The translations under genes and the position numbers were made by a program. The notes below the pieces were generated by a model. That model searched no databases and was not told the origin of the DNA. It saw only the letters and a program-made list of their open reading frames with translations. A stretch of DNA of 64,000 nt from Pseudomonadota bacterium (GTDB taxonomy: Bacteria; Pseudomonadota; Gammaproteobacteria; UBA9214), in contig JAWLAI010000005.1 in the NCBI GenBank assembly GCA_041395565.1, positions 340,166 to 404,165 on the forward strand, given 5' to 3'. Numbering within the stretch: the first letter of the stretch is position 1; every line of letters starts with the position of its first letter. Of this stretch, positions 8,919 to 16,973 are shown piece by piece.

Positions 8919-9638
8919 ATGCGCCCCAGCAGCAGAGCACCGGACGAGATGCGCCACGTCCGCATCACCCGCAACTACACCAAGCATGCCGAAGGATCCG
9001 TGCTCGTCGAGTTCGGCGATACGCGCGTGCTGTGCAATGCCACCGTGGAAGACCGCATCCCCGGCTTCCTGCGCGGCAAGGGCGAAGGCTGGGTGACGGC
9101 TGAATACGGCATGCTGCCGCGCTCCACCAGCAGCCGCATGGGCCGCGAGGCCGCGCGCGGCCGCCAGGGCGGGCGCACGCTCGAGATACAACGACTGATC
9201 GGACGTTCGCTGCGCGCTGTCGTGGACATGAAGGCGCTGGGCGAACGGAGCATCACCATCGACTGCGATGTCATCCAGGCCGACGGCGGCACCCGCACCG
9301 CCAGCATCACCGGCGGCTATGTCGCGCTCGCCGATGCGATCAACGGTCTCCTGGCACGGGGCGAACTCGCGCGCAGTCCGCTCACCGGCCGGGTTGCCTC
9401 GGTATCGGTCGGCATCTACCAGGGCACCCCCGTGCTCGACCTGGACTATCCGGAAGACTGCAATGCCGAAACCGACATGAACGTGGTCATGAACGATGCC
9501 GGCGACTTCATTGAGATCCAGGGTACCGCCGAGGGCCATGCCTTCAGCATGAACGAGCTGAGCACGCTCCTCGCGCTGGCACAGAAAGGCATCAACGAAC
9601 TGCTGGAGAGCCAGCAGGCCGCGCTCGGACAGCCCTGA
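8919..9638 (+). CDS. rph: ribonuclease PH
   Basis: This 239-residue phosphorolytic exonuclease trims tRNA 3' ends. It begins MRPSSRAPDEMRHVRITRNY and contains GEGWVTAEYGMLPRST (phosphate-site region, about residue 55), GRQGGRTLEIQRLIGRSLR (about 85) and DCDVIQADGGTRTASITGG (about 115). It lies divergently from yicC, the standard gammaproteobacterial arrangement, and is followed 46 bases later by rdgB. A TATACT-like box upstream at about 8882 may be a promoter -10, but I see no matching -35. Confidence 0.97.
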   Translation: MRPSSRAPDEMRHVRITRNYTKHAEGSVLVEFGDTRVLCNATVEDRIPGFLRGKGEGWVTAEYGMLPRSTSSRMGREAARGRQGGRTLEIQRLIGRSLRAVVDMKALGERSITIDCDVIQADGGTRTASITGGYVALADAINGLLARGELARSPLTGRVASVSVGIYQGTPVLDLDYPEDCNAETDMNVVMNDAGDFIEIQGTAEGHAFSMNELSTLLALAQKGINELLESQQAALGQP

Positions 9639-9684
9639 CATACCTGCTGGCACGATCACGGCAGCGCGAACAGGAACCCGCAAG

Positions 9685-10281
9685 GTGAAAGAACTCGTAC
9701 TCGCCAGCAGCAATCCCGGCAAGGTCCGCGAAATCAACCAGTTGCTTTCAGGCATCGACCTCCATGTCCGACCGCAGGGTGAATTCGGCGTCACCGACAT
9801 CGAGGAAACCGGGCTCACCTTCGTCGAGAACGCCATCCTCAAGGCACGCAATGCCGCAAGCCACACCGGACTGCCGGCAATCGCCGATGACTCGGGTCTG
9901 GAGGTCGACGCCCTCAACGGGGCACCCGGCATCTACTCGGCGCGCTATGCCGGACACGGCGCCGGCGACCGGGCCAACATCGAAAAACTGCTCGAGGCCC
10001 TGCAGGGTGTTCCGGATGCGCAACGCACGGCACGCTTCCAGTGCCTGATCGTCTATATGCGCCACGCCGGCGACCCCACGCCGCTGATCTGCCAGGGCAC
10101 CTGGGAGGGGCGCATCCTGCCAGCGCCGCGCGGCGAGCAGGGCTTCGGCTACGATCCGGTGTTCTTCGTACCGACACACGACTGCGCTTCCGCCGAACTG
10201 GAACCGGAAGCGAAGAATGCGCTGAGCCACCGTGGGCAGGCCTTGCGGAAGCTGGTGGCTGCGCTGCAGGAACACAGGTAA
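9685..10281 (+). CDS. rdgB: dITP/XTP pyrophosphatase
   Basis: RdgB/HAM1 removes deaminated purine nucleotides (dITP, ITP, XTP) from the pool by splitting off pyrophosphate. The 198-residue product has the nucleotide-binding ASSNPGKVREI at its N-terminus, ADDSGLEVDALNGAPGIYSA (about residues 70-89) and QGFGYDPVFFVP (about 153). It ends with SHRGQALRKL, conserved in the family. The start is GTG at 9685. It follows rph and precedes hemW, an order common in gammaproteobacteria. Confidence 0.96.
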   Translation: MKELVLASSNPGKVREINQLLSGIDLHVRPQGEFGVTDIEETGLTFVENAILKARNAASHTGLPAIADDSGLEVDALNGAPGIYSARYAGHGAGDRANIEKLLEALQGVPDAQRTARFQCLIVYMRHAGDPTPLICQGTWEGRILPAPRGEQGFGYDPVFFVPTHDCASAELEPEAKNALSHRGQALRKLVAALQEHR

Positions 10282-10330
10282 TACAAACCCGTTTCCCAAC
10301 CTGTCGAACATAGCCTCGAGAATGCATTGT

Positions 10331-10585
10331 GCTTTCGCCCTGTCGGGCACGGGACTCTCTCGTGCGCGCCCAAGAGAAAGTATCCAATGAGAAGGGCACC
10401 CGGCAGCCCAGCGCAGATGACGTACCGGCAAACCTTCGAACCACCTGTCTTTTGATGCTGTATGGGCAGTCCATCCCTGGACTTCGCCCAGCGGGCCAGC
10501 CTGCGGCTGTCCCCATTCGCTCCCGGCGAATTGGTCTTTGGCGGCGCAATGAAAAGTACCTCGCCCGACAGGGCGGAGAAGAACT
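10331..10585. repeat. MITE-like dispersed element, short copy
   Basis: The 335-base gap between rdgB and hemW is nearly filled by this element and has no gene. Its ends are inverted repeats: CGCCCTGTCGGGC at the left is mirrored by GCCCGACAGGGCG at the right. The adjacent CAAGAGAAAG and CAATGAAAAGTACC blocks also correspond. An inner stretch (CAGCGCAGATGAC plus TACCGG) is shared with the longer copy at 35221-35640. This copy is more diverged and shorter, so it is probably the older insertion. Confidence 0.7.
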
Positions 10586-10616
10586 ATCATTAGGCTGAGC
10601 CATATAAGAAACAGCC

Positions 10617-11801
10617 GTGTTCAACTTCACCAGTACCCCGCCGCTGTCCCTCTACATCCACATCCCGTGGTGCGTGCGCAAGTGCCCGTACTGCGATTTC
10701 AATTCGCACGAGGTACGCGAAGACATCCCGGAACGGGAATACATCGATGCCCTGCTGGCCGATCTCGAGCAGGAGCTGCCGGCGGTCTGGGGCCGGCCGG
10801 TGGAGAGCGTGTTCATCGGAGGCGGAACCCCCAGCCTGTTCACACCGGAGGGGATCGACCGGCTGCTAGGCGCAATACGCGCACGGCTGACCCTGCAGCC
10901 CAACGCCGAAATCACCCTGGAGGCCAATCCCGGCACCGTCGACCGGGCTCACTTCGACGGATACCGTGCAGCCGGTATCAACCGCCTGTCGATCGGCATC
11001 CAGAGTTTCCAGACCGGGCTGCTCGAGGCCATCGGACGCATCCATGACCGGCGCACAGCAATCCGGGCCGCCGAGTCCGCACATGCCGCCGGTTTCGCCA
11101 ACTTCAATCTCGACCTCATGTTCGGGTTGCCGGGCCAGTCCCTGCAGCAAGCGCTGGCTGACCTGCGCATCGCCATGGATCTCGAACCAACGCACCTCTC
11201 CTGGTATGAACTGACGATCGAACCCAACACCCGGTTTTACCGGCATCCGCCGCAATTGCCGGACGAGGAATCACTCTGGGACTGCCAGAGCGCCGGTCTT
11301 GCGCTGCTGGCCGGCCGCGGTTTCGATCGCTACGAGATATCCGCCTATGCACGCGGTGACAGACAATGCCGGCACAATCTCAATTACTGGCGCTTCGGCG
11401 ACTACCTTGGCATAGGTGCCGGCGCGCACGGCAAACTGACGGACCCCGCACACCAGGTCATCCGGCGCAGCGCGAAGCTGCGTCATCCCGAGGGCTATCT
11501 GGCTGCGCGTAAGGACGGCAACTTCCGCAGCATGGAGCGCACACTCGCGCCGGTGGATGTCACACTGGAATTCATGATGAACGCATTACGCCTGACGCAT
11601 GGATTCACTGCGGCGGAATTCACTGCCCGCACCGGACTGCCCAGCGCAAGGCTGGAACCGGGCCTGGGCAGGGCCATCGTGGCAGGCCTGATCGATACAG
11701 CGGACGCGTGCTGGACGGCCACGGAAACGGGTCAACGGTACCTCAATGACCTGCTACAGTACTGGCTGGCCGAGGAGAACGCGAATGCTGGTTCCGATTG
11801 A
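10617..11801 (+). CDS. hemW: radical SAM heme chaperone HemW
   Basis: This 394-residue radical-SAM protein carries CVRKCPYC (residues 19-26), the CxxxCxxC cluster motif, soon followed by the SAM-site GGGTPSLF. The later HNLNYWRFGDYLGIGAGAHG is typical of HemW, formerly annotated as an oxygen-independent coproporphyrinogen oxidase. HemW binds heme and is thought to pass it to respiratory proteins, not to make it. The start is GTG at 10617, just after the repeat element. The end overlaps the next small gene by 17 bases. Confidence 0.93.
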   Translation: MFNFTSTPPLSLYIHIPWCVRKCPYCDFNSHEVREDIPEREYIDALLADLEQELPAVWGRPVESVFIGGGTPSLFTPEGIDRLLGAIRARLTLQPNAEITLEANPGTVDRAHFDGYRAAGINRLSIGIQSFQTGLLEAIGRIHDRRTAIRAAESAHAAGFANFNLDLMFGLPGQSLQQALADLRIAMDLEPTHLSWYELTIEPNTRFYRHPPQLPDEESLWDCQSAGLALLAGRGFDRYEISAYARGDRQCRHNLNYWRFGDYLGIGAGAHGKLTDPAHQVIRRSAKLRHPEGYLAARKDGNFRSMERTLAPVDVTLEFMMNALRLTHGFTAAEFTARTGLPSARLEPGLGRAIVAGLIDTADACWTATETGQRYLNDLLQYWLAEENANAGSD

Positions 11802-11967
11802 CTGTCCCTACTGCGGACAGTGCTACACTGCCGTCGTCGAGACCCTCGACGGCTGCCAGGACTACATCGAGGATTGCCCTGTCTGCTGCCGGCCGATCGA
11901 GCTGCACGTCGAGACCGGCGACAACGGTGAACTGCTGGCACTGCATGCAAGACGCGACGATGACTGA
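11785..11967 (+). CDS. CPXCG motif cysteine-rich protein
   Basis: This 60-residue protein has two Cys pairs, CPYCG at residues 7-11 and CPVCC near residue 33. That is the pattern of the CPXCG family of small, probably zinc-binding proteins of unknown role. It starts MLVPIDCPYCGQ, inside the last codons of hemW, and overlaps the start of the Rof-like gene by 8 bases. Translational coupling along hemW-CPxCG-rof is therefore likely. Confidence 0.8.
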   Translation: MLVPIDCPYCGQCYTAVVETLDGCQDYIEDCPVCCRPIELHVETGDNGELLALHARRDDD

Positions 11968-12208
11968 CTACATACCAATAGACTGCGCCATACACAGCGA
12001 CTATGAACTCGCGATCATGCGTCGACGGCAACTGCGCCTGACCTGGCGTGGCGAGGACAGCGTCATCCATATCAAGACCGTCACGCCAACCGACCTGCGC
12101 ACCTGCAATCACGAAGAATTCATCGATGTGACCGACGTGGAAGGCACCACCTATAGCATTCGCCTCGACCGTATCCAGAAGCACGAAATCCTGCAGCCCG
12201 GCGACTGA
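11960..12208 (+). CDS. rof: Rof-like Rho-binding antiterminator
   Basis: This 82-residue protein begins MTDYIPIDCAIHSDYELAIM and ends in a segment of short beta strands (TYSIRLDRIQKHEIL). The pattern Y-x-P-I-x-C near the start, then LELA-like helix and LRLDKI-like strand, is that of Rof/YaeO, an Sm-like fold that binds Rho and blocks termination. The ATG at 11960 overlaps the stop of the preceding Cys-rich gene. The match is by pattern only and moderate, so a different small regulator remains possible. Confidence 0.72.
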   Translation: MTDYIPIDCAIHSDYELAIMRRRQLRLTWRGEDSVIHIKTVTPTDLRTCNHEEFIDVTDVEGTTYSIRLDRIQKHEILQPGD

Positions 12209-12253
12209 ATGGACGATAGTAATCCCGACCGGCAACCTGACCGTAGCTGAAGA

Positions 12254-13726
12254 ATGGACGACCCGCACGATCTCGAATTGCTGCTGCACTCGCGCGTGCC
12301 GCTGATCACGATCGAAACCCGCGACGAGAAGCGGGTGACGCAGCTGTTTGCCAGCCTCGCGCTGCGCCTGGGCGTGCCGGTCATGGCATGGTCCGCCACC
12401 AGCGGCCTGCAGCGCGTGGATCTCGAGCTCGCCCCGCAGCAACATGCCAGTGACCCGCAGCAGGCGCTTGGCCAGATCAAGTCCACCCGCACGCCTACCA
12501 TCTATCTGCTGCTCGATTTCCATCCCTACCTTGAGGACGCCTATAACGTACGGCTGCTCAAGGAAATCGCGCTCGACTATCACGAGTTGCGCCACACGCT
12601 GGTCTTCGTCAGCCACGAGTTCAGGCTGCCGGCAGAACTCGACGGCCTGGCGGCACAGTTTTCCCTGTCGCTGCCGGATCGCGATGAGTTGGAGAGGCTG
12701 ATCCGCGAAGAGGCCGCACACTGGACCCAGGTCAACCCCGGCCGCCAGGTCAGAACCGACCGCAAGACCCTGGACCTTATCATCGGCCAGCTGCGCGGCC
12801 TGACCACCGGCGACGCGCGGCGCATCATCCGCAGCATCATCTTCGATGATGGTGCCATCCGGGAGAACGACCTGGACCGGGTGACGCGCGCCCGCTACCG
12901 CCTGATCGAGGCCAACGGCGCGCTCAGCTGCGAATTCGACACGGCGGATTTCGCCGCCGTCGGCGGCCTGCATAACCTCAAGCGCTGGCTGCAACGCCGT
13001 CGCGTCGCCTTTCTGGACGGGGCGACCGGTCCGGACCAGCCGCGGGGCATCCTGCTGGTCGGTGTACAGGGCGGCGGCAAGAGCCTTGCCGCCAAGGCGG
13101 TGGCCGGCATGTGGTCGCTGCCGCTGCTGCGGCTGGACTTCGGGACGCTATTTAACAAGTACTTTGGTGAAACGGAACGCAACCTGCGCGAGGCGCTGCG
13201 CGCGGCGGAAGCCATGGCCCCGTGCGTGCTGTGGATCGACGAAATCGAAAAGGCGCTCGCTGCGGGCGATACCGACAGCGGCACCTCCCGCCGCATCCTG
13301 GGCAGCCTGCTGACCTGGATGGCGGAGCGCAAGGCCGCGGTCTTTATCGTAGCCACCGCCAATGCCATCGACGAATTGCCGCCGGAACTGGTACGCAAGG
13401 GCCGCCTGGATGAAATCTTCTTCGTGGACCTGCCGGATGCCGCCACGCGCGCCGAGATATTCGCCATTCATCTGCGCAAGCGTGACCACAAACCGCTGGA
13501 TTTCGACCTCCAGACACTGGCCGGGCTCAGCGATGGCTACTCCGGGGCCGAGATCGAGCAGGCCATCGTGGCGGCAAGCTATCTCGCCCGGGAACAGCGC
13601 GCGACCCTGGATACGGCACACATCAGTCACGAACTCCAGCAGACCCGCCCGCTGTCGCAGATCATGACGGAAAAGATCGCCCGGCTGCGGCAGTGGGCCA
13701 GAGACCGCACCGTCCCGGCCAACTAG
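12254..13726 (+). CDS. Ycf46-like AAA+ ATPase
   Basis: The 490-residue product has an N-terminal domain of about 225 residues (start DLELLLHSRVPLITIETRDE) and a C-terminal AAA+ module. The module has Walker A GVQGGGKS at about 270-277, Walker B VLWIDEIEKA at about 326, sensor and arginine regions (ATANAIDELPPELVRKGRLD), and a C-terminal helical lid with DGYSGAEIEQAI. This is the layout of Ycf46, found in plastids, cyanobacteria and some proteobacteria. The cyanobacterial protein has been linked to inorganic carbon response; the role here is unknown. It starts 45 bases after the Rof-like gene. Confidence 0.85.
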   Translation: MDDPHDLELLLHSRVPLITIETRDEKRVTQLFASLALRLGVPVMAWSATSGLQRVDLELAPQQHASDPQQALGQIKSTRTPTIYLLLDFHPYLEDAYNVRLLKEIALDYHELRHTLVFVSHEFRLPAELDGLAAQFSLSLPDRDELERLIREEAAHWTQVNPGRQVRTDRKTLDLIIGQLRGLTTGDARRIIRSIIFDDGAIRENDLDRVTRARYRLIEANGALSCEFDTADFAAVGGLHNLKRWLQRRRVAFLDGATGPDQPRGILLVGVQGGGKSLAAKAVAGMWSLPLLRLDFGTLFNKYFGETERNLREALRAAEAMAPCVLWIDEIEKALAAGDTDSGTSRRILGSLLTWMAERKAAVFIVATANAIDELPPELVRKGRLDEIFFVDLPDAATRAEIFAIHLRKRDHKPLDFDLQTLAGLSDGYSGAEIEQAIVAASYLAREQRATLDTAHISHELQQTRPLSQIMTEKIARLRQWARDRTVPAN

Positions 13727-13790
13727 GTTAGCGTTGCGATCAAGCCACAGCTTGGTTGCGCCAAGGATTTGCGTCATCTGGCCTGTTTTA

Positions 13791-13811
13791 TTATCCACCA
13801 GCTTATCCACA
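13791..13811 (+). promoter_or_regulatory. pair of DnaA-box-like sequences
   Basis: TTATCCACC at 13791-13799 and TTATCCACA at 13803-13811 lie on the same strand with a three-base gap. The second is a perfect match to the DnaA box TTATNCACA; the first differs only at the last base. A weaker one (TGTGGATTT, opposite strand) lies near 13881. All fall in the 233-base gap before the DUF3135 gene. They may titrate DnaA or regulate that gene; no AT-rich unwinding region is evident. Confidence 0.5.
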
Positions 13812-13959
13812 AGCCGGCGCCAGCTAAGCCACTGATGTTAGCTTGATAAAGCCCCAGTCCCGCCAGTTTTTCGGCACGGCCTGTGGATTTTTATGCTAGG
13901 ATGGGCTGCACGCCGGAAAAAACAACAAAAGCCGCCCCAGCGGCAGGAAGGAGGCCGTC

Positions 13960-14316
13960 ATGCATGACCTTCCCGACAGCCAGTCATTCGATTTCGATGC
14001 CTGGGCAAAACTGTTCGTAAAAGACCCTGAAGAATTCGAAAAACAAAGACTTATCGCCATCGAGCAGCTGATCCAGCAAGCACCGCCACACAAGCAGCAG
14101 CGGCTGCGCTGCCTGCAATGGAAACTGGACCAGGTGCGGCGCATCGCGCCCAATCCGCTGGCGGCTAGCCTGCGTATGAACGAGCTGCTGTGGGAGAGTC
14201 TAGCCGGCCCGGACGGCCTGATCGAACGCCTGAACCGACCGCGCCCGCAGCGCCAGCCCCCGCGGCGCGCCCGGGTCCTGCCGTTTCCGGCCGGCTTGTC
14301 GCAACCACAGGATTAA
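13960..14316 (+). CDS. DUF3135 domain protein
   Basis: This 118-residue soluble protein has the compact motif FDFDAWAKLFVKDPEEFEKQ at residues 10-29, then RLRCLQWKLDQVRRIAPNPL (about residues 48-67) and helical MNELLWESL. These features define DUF3135, small proteins of unknown function in gammaproteobacteria. The C-terminus is Arg/Pro-rich and basic. A ribosome site (GGAAGGAGG) precedes the ATG. The last codons hold the predicted rpmE promoter. Confidence 0.8.
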   Translation: MHDLPDSQSFDFDAWAKLFVKDPEEFEKQRLIAIEQLIQQAPPHKQQRLRCLQWKLDQVRRIAPNPLAASLRMNELLWESLAGPDGLIERLNRPRPQRQPPRRARVLPFPAGLSQPQD

Positions 14317-14324
14317 CGTATTAT
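14296..14324 (+). promoter_or_regulatory. predicted sigma-70 promoter of rpmE
   Basis: TTGTCG (14296-14301) and TATTAT (14319-14324) are spaced by 17 bases. The pair overlaps the 3' end of the DUF3135 gene and lies about 65 bases before rpmE, a suitable distance. Confidence 0.6.
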
Positions 14325-14388
14325 TCCCGGCCTTTTCACGGTCCCGGTCGTCGCTTTCCGGTAGCCGTTACATACGTTCGAGGTAGTC

Positions 14389-14592
14389 ATGAAAACCGAA
14401 ACCCATCCGGCATACGATGCCGTCAAGGTCACCTGCAGCTGCGGCGAGACCTTCGAAACCCGGTCCACCGCGGGCAACGACCTGAACATCGAAGTCTGCT
14501 CCAAGTGCCATCCGTTCTATACCGGCAAGCAGAAGATGGTCGACACCGGCGGCCGGGTAGACAAGTTCCGCCAGCGTTACGGGAACAACTGA
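14389..14592 (+). CDS. rpmE: 50S ribosomal protein L31, zinc-binding type
   Basis: The 67-residue product begins MKTETHPAYDAVKVTCSCGE and contains VCSKCHPFYTGKQK and TGGRVDKFRQRYG, all diagnostic of L31. It keeps the CxC and CxxC cysteines, so it is the zinc-containing form, not the YkgM-type paralogue made under zinc shortage. It has its own promoter and an intrinsic terminator. Confidence 0.97.
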   Translation: MKTETHPAYDAVKVTCSCGETFETRSTAGNDLNIEVCSKCHPFYTGKQKMVDTGGRVDKFRQRYGNN

Positions 14593-14603
14593 CCGCAGGG
14601 CGA

Positions 14604-15422
14604 ATGCGACCGGGTTCGTATCGCACAGGGGCGCCCGCCTTGGCCGCCCCTGTTTTGTTTATACTGCTCTCAGCCTGCCTGGCGGACACCACGGTGCCCG
14701 CGCAGGAATGCCCGGCCGTGCGTATCGACGAACGCGCCCGGGTCAGCTACGTATTCGATGGCGACACGGTCAGACTCGCAGATGGCAGACGCCTGCGGCT
14801 GATCGGCATCGATACACCCGAACTCGCCCGCGCCGACGAGACGGATGAGCCGCTGGCGCGGGTAGCGCGCACCCGGCTGCAGGAACTGCTCACCGCCGGC
14901 GCAAACGAGCTGCAGCTGCAGTTCGATAGCCAGCGCACCGACCACTACGGCCGGCTGCTGGCACATGCCTATCTCAACAACGGCGACAACGTGGCCGTGC
15001 AACTGCTACGGCAGGGCCTGGCCACCGCGCTGGTCGTACCGCCGAACACCCGGGAAGCGGACTGTTACGACGCCATTGAACACGCCGCACGGGCTGAACG
15101 CCGGGGACTGTGGGCACTGCCCCGCTACCGCCCCCAGAACAGTACCGAATTGCCACCCGACGCCACGGGATTTCACATTGTGCGCGGACGGATCACCGCC
15201 GTGCGCACCCCGTCCGGCAGTACCTGGCTCGACCTGGAAGGGCCGTTAAGCCTGCACATCGGCGGCAGGGATCGCGCGCATTTCGCAGCGGGTTACCTGG
15301 AAGGACTGGCTGGACAGGAAGTCGAGGTACGTGGCTGGATCAGAACGGAGCGGAACGGCCTGCGCATGAATATCCGCCACCCCGCAGCCCTGACCGGATT
15401 GACGCAAGCCGATGGCGGCTGA
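14604..15422 (+). CDS. staphylococcal-nuclease-like lipoprotein
   Basis: The product is 272 residues from ATG 14604. A short basic N-terminus leads into a hydrophobic stretch ending in lipobox LSAC, with Cys25 as the lipidated residue. The SNase domain follows: VFDGDTVRLADGRRLRLIGI (residues 50-69), the next residues DTPE, and RTDHYGRLLAHAYL, which holds the catalytic Arg/Asp positions of the fold. A C-terminal OB-like region of about 80 residues has no name I can give. It is probably a membrane-anchored periplasmic nuclease. The first codons overlap the rpmE terminator. The end overlaps the next gene by 11 bases. Confidence 0.82.
   Translation: MRPGSYRTGAPALAAPVLFILLSACLADTTVPAQECPAVRIDERARVSYVFDGDTVRLADGRRLRLIGIDTPELARADETDEPLARVARTRLQELLTAGANELQLQFDSQRTDHYGRLLAHAYLNNGDNVAVQLLRQGLATALVVPPNTREADCYDAIEHAARAERRGLWALPRYRPQNSTELPPDATGFHIVRGRITAVRTPSGSTWLDLEGPLSLHIGGRDRAHFAAGYLEGLAGQEVEVRGWIRTERNGLRMNIRHPAALTGLTQADGG
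14625..14660 (+). terminator. intrinsic terminator of rpmE
   Basis: ACAGGGGCG (14625-14633) pairs perfectly with CGCCCCTGT (14645-14653) and is followed by TTTTGTTT, a standard Rho-independent terminator. It starts 32 bases after the rpmE stop and lies inside the signal-peptide codons of the SNase-like gene. Confidence 0.8.
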
Positions 15423-16896
15423 GCTGCGCGTGGCCGACTTCCCGGTATTCCGCAGGCTGCTGCCTGTTATCGCGCTGATCGCACAACTGGCAGCCTGCGC
15501 CACTAACCCGGTGACCGGGGGATCGGATCTAGTACTGATGTCCGAAGCGCAGGAGATCAGCCTGGGCCGCAAATACAGTGCGGAAATAACCAAGGAAATC
15601 CCGGCATACGAAGACCCGGCGCTCGCCCGCCTGGTACAGACGGTCGGTGACAAGGTCGCGGCCAGCAGCCATCGGCCGGACCTGATCTACCGCTTTACCG
15701 TTCTGGATACTCCGACGGTGAATGCCTTCGCCCTGCCCGGTGGTTATATCTACATCACTCGCGGCCTGCTCGCCTACCTCAACTCCGAGGCCGAACTCGC
15801 TGCGGTACTGGGCCACGAGATCGGCCATGTCACCGCACGTCACAGCGTGCGCCAGCACAGTACGGCGACAGTTGCGGGGATACTCGGCACCGTGGTTGCC
15901 GCCGCCACCGGTATCCAGGGCGCAGACACACTCACCAACCTTGCCGGCACCGCCATCGTCCGCGGCTACGGCCGCGAGCATGAACTGGAAGCAGATCGAC
16001 TGGGCGCGGAGTATCTGGCGAAGAGCGGTTACGATCCCCATGGGATGCTCAATGTTGTGGGTGTTCTCAAGAATCAGGAAGCTTTCGATAAGCTGGTAGC
16101 CGAGAAGGAAGGCCGCGAACCCAGCGCCTACCACGGGCTGTTCGCAACCCATCCGGACAACGACACGCGCTTCCAGGAAGTAGTCAGGGCCGCGGCGGGA
16201 TTGCACAGCGGGGCTGCAGCGACGGCAGACCGCGCAGCCTTCCTGCAGGCCATCGCTGGGCTGACTTTCGGTGAACGAGACGAGGACGGGGTGGTCAGAA
16301 AGCAACACTACTACCACAAGACGCTGGATTTCTCCCTGACCTTCCCGGACAACTGGCGTATCGACAACCGGGCGGATCGGGTGCTCGCCCGTTCCGCCGA
16401 CAATGACGGCCTCATCCAGGTGACGGTGACCGACCTCAACAAGCGCATCACGCCCGCGGCATTCATGTCCGAACGCCTACAGCTGGAAAACATGCAGCAC
16501 GGCGAATCGTTCCGGGTCGGTGACTACGCTGGCTACACCGCGATTGCCGATGGCGGGACTCCCTACGGTGAACGTCCGGTGCGTTATGTCGTGATATTCC
16601 GGGATACCCGCGCGTGGATCATCGCGGGTGCCGCCAAGGAGCGGCGCGAGTCACGCCGCTATGACGCAGACATTTTGGCAACCGCACGCAGTTTTCACGC
16701 ACTGAGCGCGGCGGAACGGCCGCTGGCCACGGCGCATCATCTTGCGCTTATCCGTACAGCGCCGGGCAGCCGCTATGCAGATCTGGCAAAAGACTCGCCA
16801 CTGGCGAATTTTCCCGAACAGCAGTTGCGCCTGCTGAACAACCAGTACCCCACCGGCGAGCCGGATGCCGGCAGCCTGCTGAAAATTGTTCGCTAG
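15412..16896 (+). CDS. M48 family metalloprotease lipoprotein
   Basis: This 494-residue protein has a lipoprotein signal (LAAC, Cys29) directly followed by TNPVTGGSDLVLMSEAQE, the usual mature start of periplasmic M48 peptidases. The zinc motif HEIGH is in VLGHEIGHVTARHS at about residue 140, with the third ligand in ELEADRLGAEYL. The last 200 residues form the separate domain with a conserved ending of the type IRTAPGSRYADLA. Relatives such as BepA and LoiP help with outer-membrane protein quality control; which function applies here is not settled. It overlaps the SNase-like gene by 11 bases, so the two are coupled. Confidence 0.9.
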   Translation: MAAELRVADFPVFRRLLPVIALIAQLAACATNPVTGGSDLVLMSEAQEISLGRKYSAEITKEIPAYEDPALARLVQTVGDKVAASSHRPDLIYRFTVLDTPTVNAFALPGGYIYITRGLLAYLNSEAELAAVLGHEIGHVTARHSVRQHSTATVAGILGTVVAAATGIQGADTLTNLAGTAIVRGYGREHELEADRLGAEYLAKSGYDPHGMLNVVGVLKNQEAFDKLVAEKEGREPSAYHGLFATHPDNDTRFQEVVRAAAGLHSGAAATADRAAFLQAIAGLTFGERDEDGVVRKQHYYHKTLDFSLTFPDNWRIDNRADRVLARSADNDGLIQVTVTDLNKRITPAAFMSERLQLENMQHGESFRVGDYAGYTAIADGGTPYGERPVRYVVIFRDTRAWIIAGAAKERRESRRYDADILATARSFHALSAAERPLATAHHLALIRTAPGSRYADLAKDSPLANFPEQQLRLLNNQYPTGEPDAGSLLKIVR

Positions 16897-16914
16897 CAGC
16901 GGGGCCTATATACT
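16886..16914 (+). promoter_or_regulatory. predicted sigma-70 promoter of mdh
   Basis: TTGTTC (16886-16891) and TATACT (16909-16914) are separated by 17 bases. The pair lies about 60 bases upstream of mdh, with the -35 box inside the end of the M48 gene. Confidence 0.5.
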
Positions 16915-16973
16915 CCAGTTCCTGCATAAACATACCGATAAACCGGCAAACCGCCGCAAGTTAGGGACACGCG

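Noticed and set aside
13727..13959. The DnaA-box region as a chromosome origin
   Set aside because: There is no dnaA, dnaN, gidA or mnmE nearby, too few boxes, and no clear AT-rich unwinding element.
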